Shown: positions 1 through 13,982 of the stretch, piece after piece
How the letters are laid out: every line of letters starts with the position of its first letter
Numbering within the stretch: the first letter of the stretch is position 1
DNA from: Theocolax elegans
Taxonomy: Eukaryota > Arthropoda > Insecta > Hymenoptera > Cerocephalidae
Direction of reading: 5' to 3'
Length of the DNA: 64,000 nt
Assembly (NCBI GenBank): GCA_026168455.1
Contig: CM047426.1
Coordinates: 89,369,986-89,433,985 of the forward strand
Made by a program: the position numbers and the translations under genes
Notes under the pieces: generated by a model
Seen by the model: only the letters and a program-made list of their open reading frames with translations
What the model was told of the DNA's origin: nothing
Databases searched by the model: none

Positions 1-173
1 TTAATGATGTATATATTATTGAATTTTTATTACACATTTGGTAATGTTCTTTAAATATTTTAATTTTAACAACATTTTTAAGTATTTTAATTATCTCAAT
101 ATTTTAATTAATATATTGTTAAAGAAAAATATTTAGGTATATATGCATTTTTTGTAAATATTGTATTTGATAG
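1..173 (+). other. 3' end of the first WDR19 intron
   Basis: AT-rich sequence with no coding content, ending in an AG acceptor at 172-173. The first WDR19 coding exon lies upstream of the window. By comparison with the human protein it should supply only about five residues including the start Met. Confidence 0.7.
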
Positions 174-3100
174 GTGCTATATCGATTGGATCAACCTCAT
201 GGACCTGGAACTATTTTTATTTCTTGGCGGCCTGGTAACAGCACGCATTTGGCTACAACAGGATGCGACTCAACAGTTGCTATTGTGGACAGGCAAGGGG
301 AACTTCAAGACCGATTACAGCTTCCTGGTTTATGCACTGGATTTGGGTGGGATTCGGATGGAGATGTTTTGGCTATTGTCACAAATGGTTCATCTATTAT
401 TACTTTATGGGATGCTACAACCGGTAAAAAGTCACAAATTGATGCAGGAGTTAGAGATGGATTGACATGTATGATGTGGGCAAAAAGAAATTGTATTCTT
501 GCTGTTGGAACTCAGAAAGGAAATTTGGTTATATATGATCATATAAATGCTAAGTAATTATAGACAAATATACTTACTAAATATTTTTATTTTTTTAACA
601 GGTATTTTTATATTTCAAATTTTTAATTAATTATCGATTTTAGGAGAATTCCAATTTTGGGTAAACACAGAAAACGAATTATTTGTGGAGCATGGTCAAT
701 GGAGGGTTTACTAGCCCTAGCAGGTGAAGATAAAATTTTGACTGTTAGTACTAGTGATGGAGATACTCGAAGAGAAATAGAATTACATGGTGATCCATCC
801 GATATTCAGTTTAGTGAAATGAAAATGGATCAACGAGTTGGTGGAGAAAATACAGTAAATATTTCTTGTTTAAATTATTTTTATAATGTAAATTAATATT
901 TTAATTTTATTTATGTATTTTACAGGTATCTCTAATTGTTGGTAAAACAACATTATACCTGTTTAACATTTTAGATCCAGATAATCCAATAGAATTAACA
1001 TTTCAAAAACGATATGGTCCAATTGTATCATACAAATGGTAATTTTATACTATTAAATTAATATTTTTAATTACCTAGTTTATCTTGTAACAATATTTTA
1101 ATTTATAGGTATGGAGATGGATACATATTATTAGGTTTTGAGGCAGGCTACATTACAGCTATTTCAACACACATAAAAGAAGTTGGTCAAGAACTATTTC
1201 AAGTAAAAAATCATAGAGATTCATTAAATGATATAGCTATTAATCAAATTACGAGTAAAGTTGTGACCTGTGGTGACAATAATTTAAAAATACATAGTCT
1301 GCAAAATTTGGAAGAAACAGAGAAAGTAATAGTTGTAAGTGGTGAAACTGGAGTTAATTCGGTATCATGGTCAGCTGATGGATCTATGTTAGCTGCTGTT
1401 ACGCATAGCGGTAATGTTTTGATTTATTTAGCTCAAATACCAAAGCTAACAAGTGTTTGCGATAACAGAATTGCAATTCTTGCCAGTTTGACTGAGGTTG
1501 CTGTATATTTATATACCTTGGATAAGGTTAAATTCTTTGTAATTTCCTTTTTCTCTACTTAATTAATACTAAACATATATATAGTATGTAACATAGATAT
1601 ACTATTTATTTTCAGTCTAAACCCTCACCACAAATAATAAACACTATAATAGAGCCATCGATAATTGCAGTAGGTCCACTACATGTAGCAGTAGCATTAA
1701 ATAATAGAGCTTTATTTTGGAATTTAGGAATTGGACAAACTAGTAATTCTACAATGATACATTTTGAAAGAGATTATTTAGCATCCGTAGATTCAATGTT
1801 TTTGAATGAAATTTATGCTTCTGTATTATTTGATGGTAAACTACAATTACACGCTGTGAGTGAAAAAGATTGAATTTTCTATGTACAATTAATAAAGGAT
1901 ACAAGTTAAATCATGTACAATTTTTAGATTAAAAGCGACCATACCTTAATAAATAATGGGAAAGATACAAAAATGTTTCCGGACCAAAGTGCCTTAAGTT
2001 CCAGAATAACGTGCCATGCTCTCTCCACAGATTTTTTAGTATACGGTGACGATGTAAGTCAATAACTGTGTGATTACTTTGCAATTCAATTTAATTTTAG
2101 ATTATTTAAAAATAATTAAGCAACTTATCTATACTTTACAGATGGGTAATATCGTCTATTTTTATCTTGAAGAATTTAAACAAGCTCTTAAATATTCTCA
2201 CAGTAACGGTGTGAAAAATGTATTCTTAGATGCAAATGGATCTCAGTTATGTTTTATTGATAATAAACTTGATATTTATGTATATGATCCAATCAATGAA
2301 ATAGTTTATCAAGCACCTGATTGTCCAGATTCAGTGGAAGGTATTGTTTGGGATCAGAATCTTATGGAACGTTCAATTTTTGTTGCATATAATAGCAACA
2401 CTATTGTAACTTATGTTTTTATTAGATATCACATAGATGGTATGTTTGCAGATATCAATATATTTGGTAATTATAATCCCAATTCATTGTCATTTATTTT
2501 TATATATTGTAGGAACAAAAATTATTAAAATTAGTGACACAAAATTACCTTCGGATACTGTACCAGCTCTCATGTATTCAGGTGAAATGACGCTTAGCAC
2601 ATCAGGTAGTAAACTAATTCAAATAACTTTATCTTCACACGAAGACATTGGAAACATAGTAGATAATAAAAAATTAATAGAAATTCTTGGTAAACAAATA
2701 CTTTGTGGAAGGTAATTATAAAAATCTTCTTACTTAATATCTGCTCTTACATATTTGTTTAGATAATTTATATTTATAAAAATTATAGATTTAAACAAGC
2801 TTGGGATACATGCAGAAGATTAAGTGACAAAAATGAATGGATTAAATTGGCAGAAAGCGCACTTTTAAATTTAAATTTAGATATGGGTAAATATAAACTT
2901 TTTGTTTTCAGTTCAATGCATTTTTATTAATATTGTTTAATAATTTATAAAAAATATTATTTTATTACTTAAAAATACGTATTTTTCTTATTACGAACTT
3001 TTTCGTTCAGAATAAGATAAAGATAGTAAGCACGCTGTTTCTTTATACAATTCTAGCTATAAGAGTGTATCGTCATATCGAAGATGCATCAATGGTTTGG

Positions 3101-6100
3101 GCATTACAAAAGTTGGAAGATATAAATGAATATTCTCTACTGTGCGGACATGTTTGTACTCTTCTCGGTAAATATGATGAAGCCGAGAAACATTTTCTAC
3201 AATCATCACAACCTGTGGAGGCGTTATACTTAAGAAGAGATTTAATGCAATGGGTGCAAGCATTAAATTTGGCACAAAATTTAAAACCTGAAGAAATACC
3301 ATTTATTGCTAGAGAATACGCTCAACAACTTGAATTTACGTAAGACTAAGTCTTAATGCGGAAATTTTTAAATACAAGTATTTGAGATTTATGAATAATT
3401 TCAGAAAAATTAACTTTATATGTATAGTATTTTGTTAATGCATTATTGTCACTTGTCGTTAAACGTATTTCGTATCAGTCCGATTAAGTTTATTTTCTCT
3501 GCAAAATTCTTTAGTTACCACTTATTAAAATTATTTCTGTAATCATTAAACTTTATTGAATGCAACAAAATTTATTACATACTTTCATATTACATTTAAT
3601 GTTTTTCTTAAAACTACTTTTCACAAATAATTAGTAATGTAACTACAATTAGAAATAATTTATAATTATAGCTTTAAATAAGTTAAGTTTTTAAAAAATA
3701 TCAATTTTCTACGAAATTATTCGTAGCAAGTTATTAAGTAGTTGTGTATATCATTATTAATTGTATTAATTCTTACTTTTTTCAGAGGTAACTATCCGAA
3801 AGCTTTAGTAAATTACGAACGTGGACTTGCAGAAACGTCGTCAGCGTTGTTATTACAGAATCCAAATCATCGAGTCCAATGTTTAGCTGGTATTGCACGA
3901 ACGTCGATAAGATGCGGTGACAGTCGAAAAGGCGTAGGTATAGCCATGGATAACGATAGTCCGAGATATTTGAGAAAAGAATGCGCTGAGATTTTAGAAA
4001 ACATGAAGGTAAATTTGAATTTTTAGTCTTTTTATCGTTGACTGTTCTAATGAAATATTTATCAGAATTTTATTTATTTTACTTATGTAAATAAGCAAAA
4101 ATGTAGTTAAAATTAGTTGGCATTAGTTTTTATCGTAATGTACCCCGTCCAAGTTGTATTTTATATTTAAATATATATTATATCAGTACGATTTCGTTTA
4201 TTTAACGAAGAATTAATATTTATTAGAAGCATTCGAGTGTATATTTTTTTTCGAAATATTTTAATTTCTAGGTGTTAATTTTGTACATTTACTTTTTTAT
4301 CATTAATAGCAATTCAATGAAGCTGCTTTGTTATACGAAAAAGCTGAATATTTTGATAAGGCAGCATCTGCTTACATAAAACTCAAGAATTGGCATAAAG
4401 TTGGACAGCTTCTACCACAAATATCTTCACCGAAAATTAACATTCAGTACGCTAAAGCTAAGGAATCTGAAGGAAAGTTTGATGAAGCTGCTCGAGCTTA
4501 TGAAACTGCTAAGGACTATGATAATATAATAAGAATTAATTTAGAACATCTTAACAATCCTGGTAATTTTTTTAACTTCCAATATCACAAATTCATTTTT
4601 ATTATATTAATTAAATCAATAATAACATATTAATATTTACGAAGCTCGAAGCGTTGAAGTGGTACAACAAACAAAAAGTATTGAAGGAGCAAAAATGGTT
4701 GCCAGATTTTTCCAAAAAATGAATGATTATAATTCTGCCATAAAGTTCTTAATATTATCTAATTGTCATGATGAAGCTTTTCAACTTGCAAATCAACATA
4801 GTAAAATGGAATTGTATGGTGAAATTTTGGCGAATACTTTGAATGATGGTAACGTTAGAAAAGAAGATTTCAAGAGTCTTGCCATACATTTTGAATCTCA
4901 AAAAAATAGTCTTTTAGCTGGAAAATATTATTTTTATGCTAGAGAATTTCAGAAAGTAATTTTTGATTACTATATATTTTTCATATATATATATTGAACA
5001 TATTTTCTTTATTATTATTTATAATTATTTATACTTTAAGGCATTAAAACACTTATTAAAAGCTGCACAAATAACAGCAGACGATGACGAAGCATTGAGT
5101 ATAGCAATTGATACTGTGGCTACATCGAGAGATGAAAAATTAGCGAATCAACTTATAGATTTTCTTTTGGGTACCGACGGATTACCAAAAGTAAATTTTT
5201 CTTCACATTATCAATCTCATAGTTTTAGAAATACTTATATGTAACTTCTTATTTTATTACAGGATCCAAAGTATTTGTTTCGTTTATATATGGCTCGTAA
5301 ACAGTATCGAGAAGCGGCGAAAACCGCAGTTATTATCGCTAATGAAGAGCAAATTAATGGTAAAGAAACAAATAACAGAATAAATTATGAATTAATTAAT
5401 TTACGTATTTACATATTATTAACTTTTACAGGTAATTATAGAAACGCGCACGATGTATTGTTTAGTATGTACCAAGAGCTAAAACGGAATAAAATAAATG
5501 CTCCCTTAGAAATGCAGACTAACATGCGACTTTTACATTCGTACATATTAGTACGTTTACATGTAAAAAGGAATGATCATGTAAAGGGCGCTAGAATGTT
5601 AATCCGTGTTGCTAATAATATTTCGAAATTTCCATCTCGTAAGCATTAACTTTAAAATTATAATAAAAAATGTATTTAACATCGTTTTAAGAAAATATGT
5701 ATAATTTTTAGATGTCGTGCCAATTCTGACATCCACTGTAATCGAGTGTCATAGAGCAGGTTTGAGGAGTGCTGCTTTTAACTTTGCAGCGATGTTAATG
5801 AGACCAGAATATAGATCACAGATAGATGCTAAATATAGCAAAAAGATTGAGGCGATTGTAAGAAAACCACCGAGAACGAAAGAAAAAGAAGAAGATGAAC
5901 CTTTGACACCATGTCCTTATTGTAAGAGTCGACTACCTGAAACTGAAGTTAACTGCGACAAGTGTAAAAATACGATTCCTTTCTGCATAGCTACGGTACG
6001 TTAAAATCTGTAGTCATATGGTGATAATATTATTAAAGTTAAATTATTTATAGTTATAAATAACGACAATAAATTCAAATATTTTAATTTTTCTCTAAAT

Positions 6101-6498
6101 TCACTTTAGAGTCATTTTTTAATATTATTTATATTATTCTCAACATCTCTTTTATTTAAATTATTAAGATTTATAAATTTATTTAATTTATATTTACAGG
6201 GTCGTCATATTATAGAAAATGATTTTACCGTCTGTCCCCAATGTGACTTTCCAGCGATAAGAAGTGAATTTATGCGGTGAGTCAACTAAAAAACTTTAAT
6301 AAGTGTATTACAATTAAAAATATATTTTAAACCATTTATATTTATTTGATTCTACATTATTCCTTTAGGATAATCGAGACTGACGAAACCTGTCCAATTT
6401 GCTCGGAACATGTAGACCCGAAGAGCATCCCAAATAACGTGGATATTCGTCCATACCTCTACTTTCACAACGATCGCGATAATAAAAACGAAATATAA
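174..6498 (+). CDS. WD repeat-containing protein 19 (IFT144), 5'-partial, 19 exons in window
   Basis: IFT144 is a core subunit of the IFT-A complex, which drives retrograde transport and membrane-protein entry in cilia; in insects this matters for sensory neurons. Exons: 174-553, 644-854, 926-1038, 1109-1526, 1616-1855, 1928-2053, 2142-2439, 2513-2711, 2789-2886, 3057-3339, 3786-4008, 4310-4562, 4645-4955, 5041-5190, 5263-5359, 5432-5638, 5712-5995, 6200-6276, 6369-6498. All phases close, giving 1,365 residues without the start (human about 1,342). The first half holds two WD40 beta-propellers and the second half a TPR-like solenoid. The C-terminus carries four zinc-type CxxC pairs at about residues 1270-1273 (CPYC), 1284-1287 (CDKC), 1309-1312 (CPQC) and 1331-1334 (CPIC). 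Blocks such as [12 protein letters not shown] and [18 protein letters not shown] are nearly identical to vertebrate IFT144. The exon at 4645 has a weak acceptor with little pyrimidine tract, but its phase and homology require it. The gene looks intact. Confidence 0.96.
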
Positions 6499-9400
6499 CT
6501 GTACCTTATGAAGCCTTAATTTGGGCTGTAGAGAAGTGCTATTATTTAAGTAAACGTATTTAAATGCGTTTACACGGTTAATTTCACTCGGCGATGCCAT
6601 AAGATAACAAGATCGAGGAAGTACAAAAATATATTCTTACAAAAAAATTTTTTGTTCGTTAAAAAAAAAGTGATGAGAAACCTGTTTGTATATAAATCGC
6701 TTTGATCAATTTACTGCTTCTCGATCTTGTACTAGAAACGAATCCGTCCAATGCCAGTATGCCTTTTTATAATAAGTACATTGTTATGCGAATCCCGGGT
6801 TAAAAGTTAAATTGAAAAGTTTGCACACATACTCAAAATATTTGATCTCAAGTCATAAAACAGACTGATTATGTTTAATATGCGTACTCAATATTTTACA
6901 AATTTTCGATGTATAATCGATTTCTAGTTTCTTTATAAACTAATATTAGTATTCGGTTTATTAAAACCAAACGAAATTTTGTTTAAAATATATAATTATA
7001 TTTTTATTTACATACAATGCTTATTGTACAAGTATTATGATGTAAAATTTAATTAGTTTATATTTAACACGAGAAATTATGGATTTTTTAAAGTTTGATT
7101 CGCATTGACCTACATTTAATTAACTTAAAAAAAATATTATTCGTACGGTAATCAAGAATTATATATTAATGATTTTAATAATTAATGTAAAGAATCATGT
7201 TTTCTCTAAAGTTTGATGAGTTTTATTTTAATGTACACTTGGTAGAATTGTTCGGAAGTAAAACTTGATTATCATTATTCAAATGTACTATTTTCACACT
7301 TGTAGCTTTAATTTTTGCAGAAAAAAGTAAGTAGGTAGTGCAAAAATTCAACGAGGGACTAAATACATTCCACAGTCAATTTAGATCGTCTATCAATCAG
7401 TATTAAAACTGACGCCGACGTTCTTTTTAAGCCTATTCCATTATAATTCGCTAAACCCCTCCGTATGTATGTAGATAAAGACTTTTAAAACAAATTGGAA
7501 GTTAACTTTTATCAATAAAATCTATCTTATTGAATGGTTTCTTTTATTTTTCAAATCCTTTTCTTTCATAACATCGAAATACAGTTTATAAATTTTTGTT
7601 ACATGTTATACCTATTAAAATTAATTAGCATTTACAATTGTTTTTTATAAATAGAATATGCAGTGCAATAATTAAACGTATTTATGTTACAAATAGTGTA
7701 TTAGAATTATTCAAATTAATTAGAAATCTTAAAATTAATATCTTACAAGTATTTAAACATTGTTCAATTTTTTGTAGTAAGTAAAATATTTTAAATGTCA
7801 TAAAACACATATGTGAATGTTAATTATTTTAACCGCATTAAACTAATTGTTTACAGTTAAGATAAGAAAATGTCGAACATTTTTTAATTTATTGATTAAA
7901 ATTTTAAGAATGTTAAAAATAGCACCTCTAATTATGGTTTAAGTAATCTTTAAATTCAAAGGAAAAAATAAGAAACTTTAACATTCTGTATGATTACATC
8001 TGCCTCATTTTTTAGCTATAATTTCACTCGAAGATTATGTATAAATTAGAAAAAATCGGTTATAAGAATACGACATTCTAATGGTCATAACTTTCTCCTT
8101 TAGACGGTATAAAAAAATATAACGAACAAAGCAGCGTAACGATGAAGATATAAAAATTGGTGCTAATGCATGACCAAATTCTAAGAATCTTTGCAGTATA
8201 CTACACTGCGCTTATAGACTTACCGTGCGTTTTGAGTTAATTATTATATTACGTAAGTAGAATGAGCGATATATCAACAGGTTCAGCGTCGAAGTGAAAA
8301 CGTAAAGTTTCATATATCTACGACGTTTCGAGCAATTTTGTGTATATAATACTGACCGTCTTTTTTTCTTCGATTCGCATTGTACATTTTGTTACTTTAA
8401 CTGTTTGTGCGCATTTAGTGGTATCTCTATCTTAGTTGTAATTAATACATTTTATTCACCTTTCTCGACACATTGAAAGAAAGTGAATATATAAAAAAAT
8501 TAATGCACTCTATATAAATAACTAATCATTTTTATTAAAATGCGTATCGAAGGTTGCTTAAAATCGCGATATACCGAATTTAAAAATTTATTTATATATG
8601 GTTTTGCGTAATAATTGAGAAATTGAAAAAAAAAAGAATTTTCACTAAATATTCATGAAAGTTACATAACGAAATGTGGGTCATTTCGATTATCAAAACG
8701 ACGGTGCTTGTGTTACATGGCTACATGATTTCGAATTAAAAATATTTTAACGCGTTTAAATCGATCTGGAGAATTAAATATTACAACTAAAGAAAAAAAA
8801 TGATGAGTCAACGCGCAATGTCTTTTGATATTCAATGAACTATTAGCGTTATAGTATAACGACTTATATCGAAAAGTCGACGGACAATTTATATACAGTT
8901 TATATTGAAGTCATAGTACTTATGCTTACTATAAGTCTAATCATTATTTGCATGTACTGAATCGTTTAAGATAATTCGGGTACTCGATCGATGCGCTACT
9001 TTTCGATTCGTGATGTAAGACGGAATTTAAAGATACTTGATAATACAATTCTTTATTGTTCAGTAACAATTTGTTATATTAACTTTAATCCTTTGTTAAA
9101 TAAATTAAGAATATAAAATCGTTTATGACACTTACATAAATAAAGTATATGAAAATAAAGTATTGGTATACATTAATTTAATAAATGCGTTGTACTCTCT
9201 CCAGATTCAGTATTCTGTGTAAAAAAAAATCGTTTCTTTAAGTTAAGAAATTCCGTTATCTACAATTTAATCTGTATGACGCCAAGTTGATATAACACTT
9301 TTATCAACGATATATGTATTGCGAACTTAAGTTATATATATATTCTATATATTAAAGATGCGCAATTTCATTGCAACTTTAATTTTTTTTCTACTAGATC

Positions 9401-10600
9401 GGTTAACAATCGGAATTAGTCGAAATACGATTTCACTGAAATTTTATCCTCCTGATTAAAGTGTGAATTCGTTGCAATAAAACAATATACATGATATATG
9501 CGCGTCATCGAACTAAATTTAGCTAGCGATGAAATTAATGTTTTCTTTAATCGATATATTTTTGTCGTATATAAACTTTTTATTTAAATAACGACAATAT
9601 ACGAAGACGTTTATTTTTGCAGTACACTTTGAATTTTTCGTTGAATTAACTTTGTAAATGTATATAATGGGCTTAAAATAAAATCCGGCGTTCGCAGTGA
9701 ATTTTGCGCACACACCGGCTACTCAGGAAAGAACGAAGCTTAACTTGCGATTTGTAACAAATATATGTAGATACCAGTTATGTGCTAAGTTTGCTAGAAA
9801 AAAAAACGGCCTTCTTGTGTTACATTAAAGTATATGTCGCACTCATGGTTAAAAGCTATACCTGCAAATATTCATTTCCTATTTATATTTCAATATTATT
9901 TATAATGGTATAATAATTTTGAAAAAAAATGTATAAATTAGATATGAAAAAATTAATAAAAGGTTTAAGTAACGTATTACAAAAAAAAATAAAAATTATA
10001 AATTAAATAACAATTTTGCAAAATATGTTTTGGAAAGTTTACAGTTTTCTTCAATCGATTAAGATTATTTGAGTCTTTATATACATATGCAAGCGGCTCA
10101 AAGAAGAAAAACAAGTGCGTATATCGGTAAAAATAACCGATCAATTTTAAACGCACATAAAATCTGTCTTTTTTTTTTAACTTTTGATTGCGGATGCGTA
10201 TATATTCTTATATATAACTAAACGGTTTCTATTACACAAGATTTGAGTTTTTGTAATCCATCCGAATGACTTTACACATTTAATTTGAAAATGACTGTAG
10301 TAATTAGAATGAAGGTAAAAACACATTACAATATTTCTTAAAGATAAAAATATTTAATTTTTTATTTAAACGTTAAAATGTAATTTAATTGATTTCCGTA
10401 ATTGATTAAATAACATAAAAAAAATGTTTTAAACGTTAATTGTTTAAATATTTTATTGTATTTATAGAAATATGAACAATGCATTTAAAATAACGTATCC
10501 AATTAGTTAAATAAACGCCTCGAATGATCCGCACTAGGAAAACCGAGTACATTTCTTGTAAGAAAATGAACTATCATGTGTGTAACTTCATTTTCGCTAA
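6499..10600. other. WDR19 3' UTR and AT-rich spacer
   Basis: No supportable gene. The sequence is strongly AT-rich with stops in all frames. A candidate poly(A) signal AATAAA lies at 7514-7519, and an AATAAA cluster lies at about 9103-9160. The WDR19 transcript probably ends at one of these. The longest ORFs here are short and of AT-driven composition. Confidence 0.5.
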
Positions 10601-11242
10601 ATCACGAAGACGCATCAACGAAGATTCTGGTGACGTGAGCATCATCATTCATTGCAGTGTAGCCCTAAACGAACGGGCCTTCTCAGTTCTCACCAACACG
10701 CGTATACATTCGGTACACATCCAAGTACAACCAATATGTGAAACGCAAGCATATAGTTATAGAAACACATCCACATGCGGCTTTTAAATATATGTGGACG
10801 CGTGGCGCAAGAGGACGCGCAACTCGCAACGACAGAGTAAAAAAAAATAAAAGTAGTGGGAAAAAGAGGCGCGCGCGCGCGCGCGTCTATGACTGGGCAC
10901 AAGTTTCGAGACGCACAGTTCCCCCAGCCAGTATCGTATATTCGTATGTACGAGTGCATAAGCACTTTTCTGTCGAACGTTGTGTATGTATACATATATA
11001 TATATAAATTTACAGGCTGTTTTACGCTGGGACATTGACATCATCGTTGACGATTCAGCGTCTCTAACCTATATATCCCCCCCGTACGACGTATTAAAAA
11101 AAAAACTACGCACACACACGTATAGATACACGTATACGTGTTGTAACCGAGTGTAGAAGGGACTCCAGAGCGTGGCGTTTAACAGGTGTGGCGGAGAGGA
11201 AACCCGAGCGAGTTTCAGTCGTCGCGTAACCTCCGCTGCAAA
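10601..11242 (+). promoter_or_regulatory. Promoter and 5' UTR region of the PGRMC-family gene
   Basis: Composition changes abruptly from AT-rich spacer to CpG-rich DNA. It contains a CRE-like TGACGTGA at 10631-10638, an alternating GC run at about 10869-10885, and a TATA-like stretch near 10995. An in-frame TAA at 11180-11182 precedes the start ATG. The short ORFs crossing this island on both strands are low-complexity by-products. The transcription start cannot be placed from sequence alone. Confidence 0.5.
10869..10885. repeat. Alternating GC dinucleotide run
   Basis: About 17 bases of pure alternating G and C inside the promoter island of the PGRMC-family gene. Such runs can adopt Z-DNA. 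A similar run occurs at 19985-20002. Confidence 0.85.
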
Positions 11243-13803
11243 ATGGCTGAAACGAAGGTGCCACCGGCGCCTACGGAAGAATCTTATAGTGATTTTGCAC
11301 GATCGTTTATCGCTGAAATCGTTGGCAGTCCAGTAAATATTGCACTCGTCGGCATAATCGCTTTTCTTGTTTACAAGATATTTAAAAGTAAAACGCAACA
11401 AGAACCAGCGTATCAACCAGTCAAGGAACTTCCGAAGATCAGGCGCGACTTCACTGTCGAGGAGTTAAAAGAATACAACGGGACCGACAATGACGGACGT
11501 ATCCTTGTAGCTGTGAACGGGAATGTCTTCGATGTAACGAAAGGCGCTCGGTTTTATGGACCCGGTACGGATTTTCGATTCATTTTTACTCTTACGCGAA
11601 CCTATAGTCATTAGGATACACACTTCATTGAGTATTCTTCTATATGTACTTTTTAATTTATGCACGCCCGATCGATTTCTGATTCATTGTTGTATTCGAC
11701 TTATTACATTTATCTTGCTTATTGCGTATCATTCTTTTTTTCCTTATTCCGTTTCCTCAGAATTCAATTTATAATTCTTTAATTCGATTATGTGCATTTT
11801 GTAACTAACTGCGTGGTTCTCTAAGGATTTACAGTTACACAATTACTTTTGGTATTGATTCAACAATATGTAATCTACTCTACAAATTTACCTTTTATTT
11901 ATGTTTGTCCTTCGACGCGTATTAATCCTTCGTGTATCATTACTTAACTAATATTTTAAAATTAGGTTCACTCAAAGAAAAAAAAGTTAAATTTGCGGGA
12001 ATGTGTCAGTAATTTTTACTTGACTACACCGGTAAAGAAGTACTTATATCGATCGCACTTACGCACAACGGCTCTATTTTTATTTTGATTAAGACACCAT
12101 TCTAGACGCTTTCTCCTGGAAATAAAGCATTCGAGAGTATTTTAGATTTATATTATTTATTTTACTTAATATAAATATTTACAAAGTCCAACAATTGTAG
12201 TCTTCGTATGTCTTTATTTTTACTAAGTCACTTACATATAGATATAGTTTTGTGTCTTGTTTCTTTGAGTATGTAGATAACAATTTATTTTGTGTTATAT
12301 ACTTTACAAATTGAGTTATTAATTTTGATAAGCATGTAGTCATTATAATTGGAGTTTACTATTTTTCTTCTTCACATATATATTACTTACAGTCAAAGCT
12401 ATTTTTATGTTAAGTACTTTATTCACAAACCATTCGATGAGAAAAAGTAGTGGGTAATGTATTATATAAATCATTGTCTAGCAAGAAATATATCTATAAT
12501 ACTATCTATAATACTAAATTGCTTTGTCATCTTTGCATTAAAATAAATGTAAATATATTTATTTTCATTAAACAAATATATAAATATCAGACATATTAAT
12601 ATTTTGAATTTTTTGTTTGATTGCCAAACATAATAATAAAAATTAAAAAAATTTTTATAATATAAATAAACTATGTAAAACAGTAATAGCAGCAACCCAA
12701 TTCTCCTCAGATATTTTAATTTTAAATCTCTAAGATTTAATCTATGCTAAATTTAAAAAAATTCTTTTGATAAAAGGTTGTAGTTCATTTGATATGTAAA
12801 TATTAAGAAAATAGTTTTCACAGAATAATAACATAATAAATGATTTTAATGGTTTATCTGTATTCACATTATTCTTTTCTTTTATTAATACTTATATACA
12901 CTTTTTATTTGTTTAAAAATAGGTGGACCTTACGCAGCTTTTGGTGGTCGTGATGCTAGTCGAGGTTTAGCTACATTTTCAGTTGTTCCTGGAAAAGATG
13001 AATATGATGATCTTAGTGACTTAAATGTGGATGAAATGAATTCTGTTAAAGAATGGGAAGAACAGTTTAAAGGTAAATATATGCTCTTATGCATAATTTA
13101 TTTAAAAAAAAACAAAGCAAAAATTTGAATTCAGTTTTTGATAATTATAGAAATGGTCTCAGCAATTCTTATAATTTATCCTTATATTAGCATGACTGTG
13201 ATTCTTACTAATACTAGACTTCAGTAAATGAAGCAGTCTACTGATTTTAAATTATCTTAAATAATGTATTACACATGAGATCAATGTTTGAGGTCAATGT
13301 GACAGTGTTTTTAGTATTTTTTTTTGTTTGTGAAACCCTGTTTTTAGTAACCAAATTTTTTATTGGTTATACCAGTAAAGCCATTATTATATATATTATT
13401 CACTTCACATATATTGTTCACATTATTATATATACTTATTCATAATCATAGATGCTTAATTATAGTTTAACTTTCAATTACTAATATTACTAATACCTAC
13501 CATATATACATTTTTAAGAATACATTAAATATGATAATATTATTCATACTTCCAAATATTTAAATTATTGTAATAAAGTAAAAATTAAAAATTATATTAC
13601 ATTTGTTTCAATTTTCTTTAAAAGTAAGAAATAAAAAAGTATAAAAGTAAATAAGGGATTTTATTAATGATTCAAATTTTATTTTAGAGAGATACGAGTA
13701 TGTAGGTAAGTTATTGAGGCCTGGAGAACCCCATTCTAGCTATTCCGATGAAGAGGAAGAAGGAAGCCAGCAGGATAACGATTCCAAAACCAAAAGCGAT
13801 TGA
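11243..13803 (+). CDS. Membrane-associated progesterone receptor component (MAPR/PGRMC family)
   Basis: A 195-residue single-pass membrane protein with a cytochrome b5-like heme/steroid-binding domain; the family binds heme, supports cytochrome P450s and affects steroid signalling at the ER. Exons: 11243-11564, 12923-13072, 13688-13803, phases closing. The start is the first ATG after the in-frame TAA at 11180, in good context (CAAAATGG). Residues about 30-47 form one transmembrane helix ending in YKIFKSK, like PGRMC1. The b5 domain spans about 67-165. It keeps the FYGPGGPY segment, whose tyrosines match heme-contacting Tyr107 and Tyr113 of human PGRMC1, and the GRDASRGLATF core. The acidic tail keeps the YSDEEE motif. 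Length matches vertebrate PGRMC1 (195). The insect orthologue is often called MSBP. PGRMC1 versus PGRMC2 cannot be assigned because insects usually have one copy. Confidence 0.95.
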
Positions 13804-13976
13804 CCACTTAAATGCAGGGTCAAGATAAAATTTCCATTGAACACAGCGCGCACATTGTTGTTATATAAATTTACAGAAACATCATTTACAAGTACATTTA
13901 TGGTCGTACAGTTGAATGTTTCACCATTTTATGTTTAAAACAAGACATGGAAGAAAAAGGAAATTGTACGTCTGTT

Positions 13977-13982
13977 AATAAA
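13977..13982 (+). terminator. Candidate poly(A) signal of the PGRMC-family gene
   Basis: AATAAA lies about 175 bases after the stop codon. Further AATAAA motifs downstream (for example near 14284 and 14564) could give longer 3' UTRs. Assigned by motif and distance only. Confidence 0.45.

Noticed and set aside
174..6498. Idea that the many short ORFs in 174-6500 are separate small genes
   Set aside because: They are consecutive exons of one WDR19 gene. Phases close at every junction and the joined product aligns with IFT144 from end to end.
11186..11242. N-terminal extension of the PGRMC-family protein
   Set aside because: The extension begins with GTG, has no ATG before 11243 and follows an in-frame TAA at 11180. 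The MAET start in good context is preferred.
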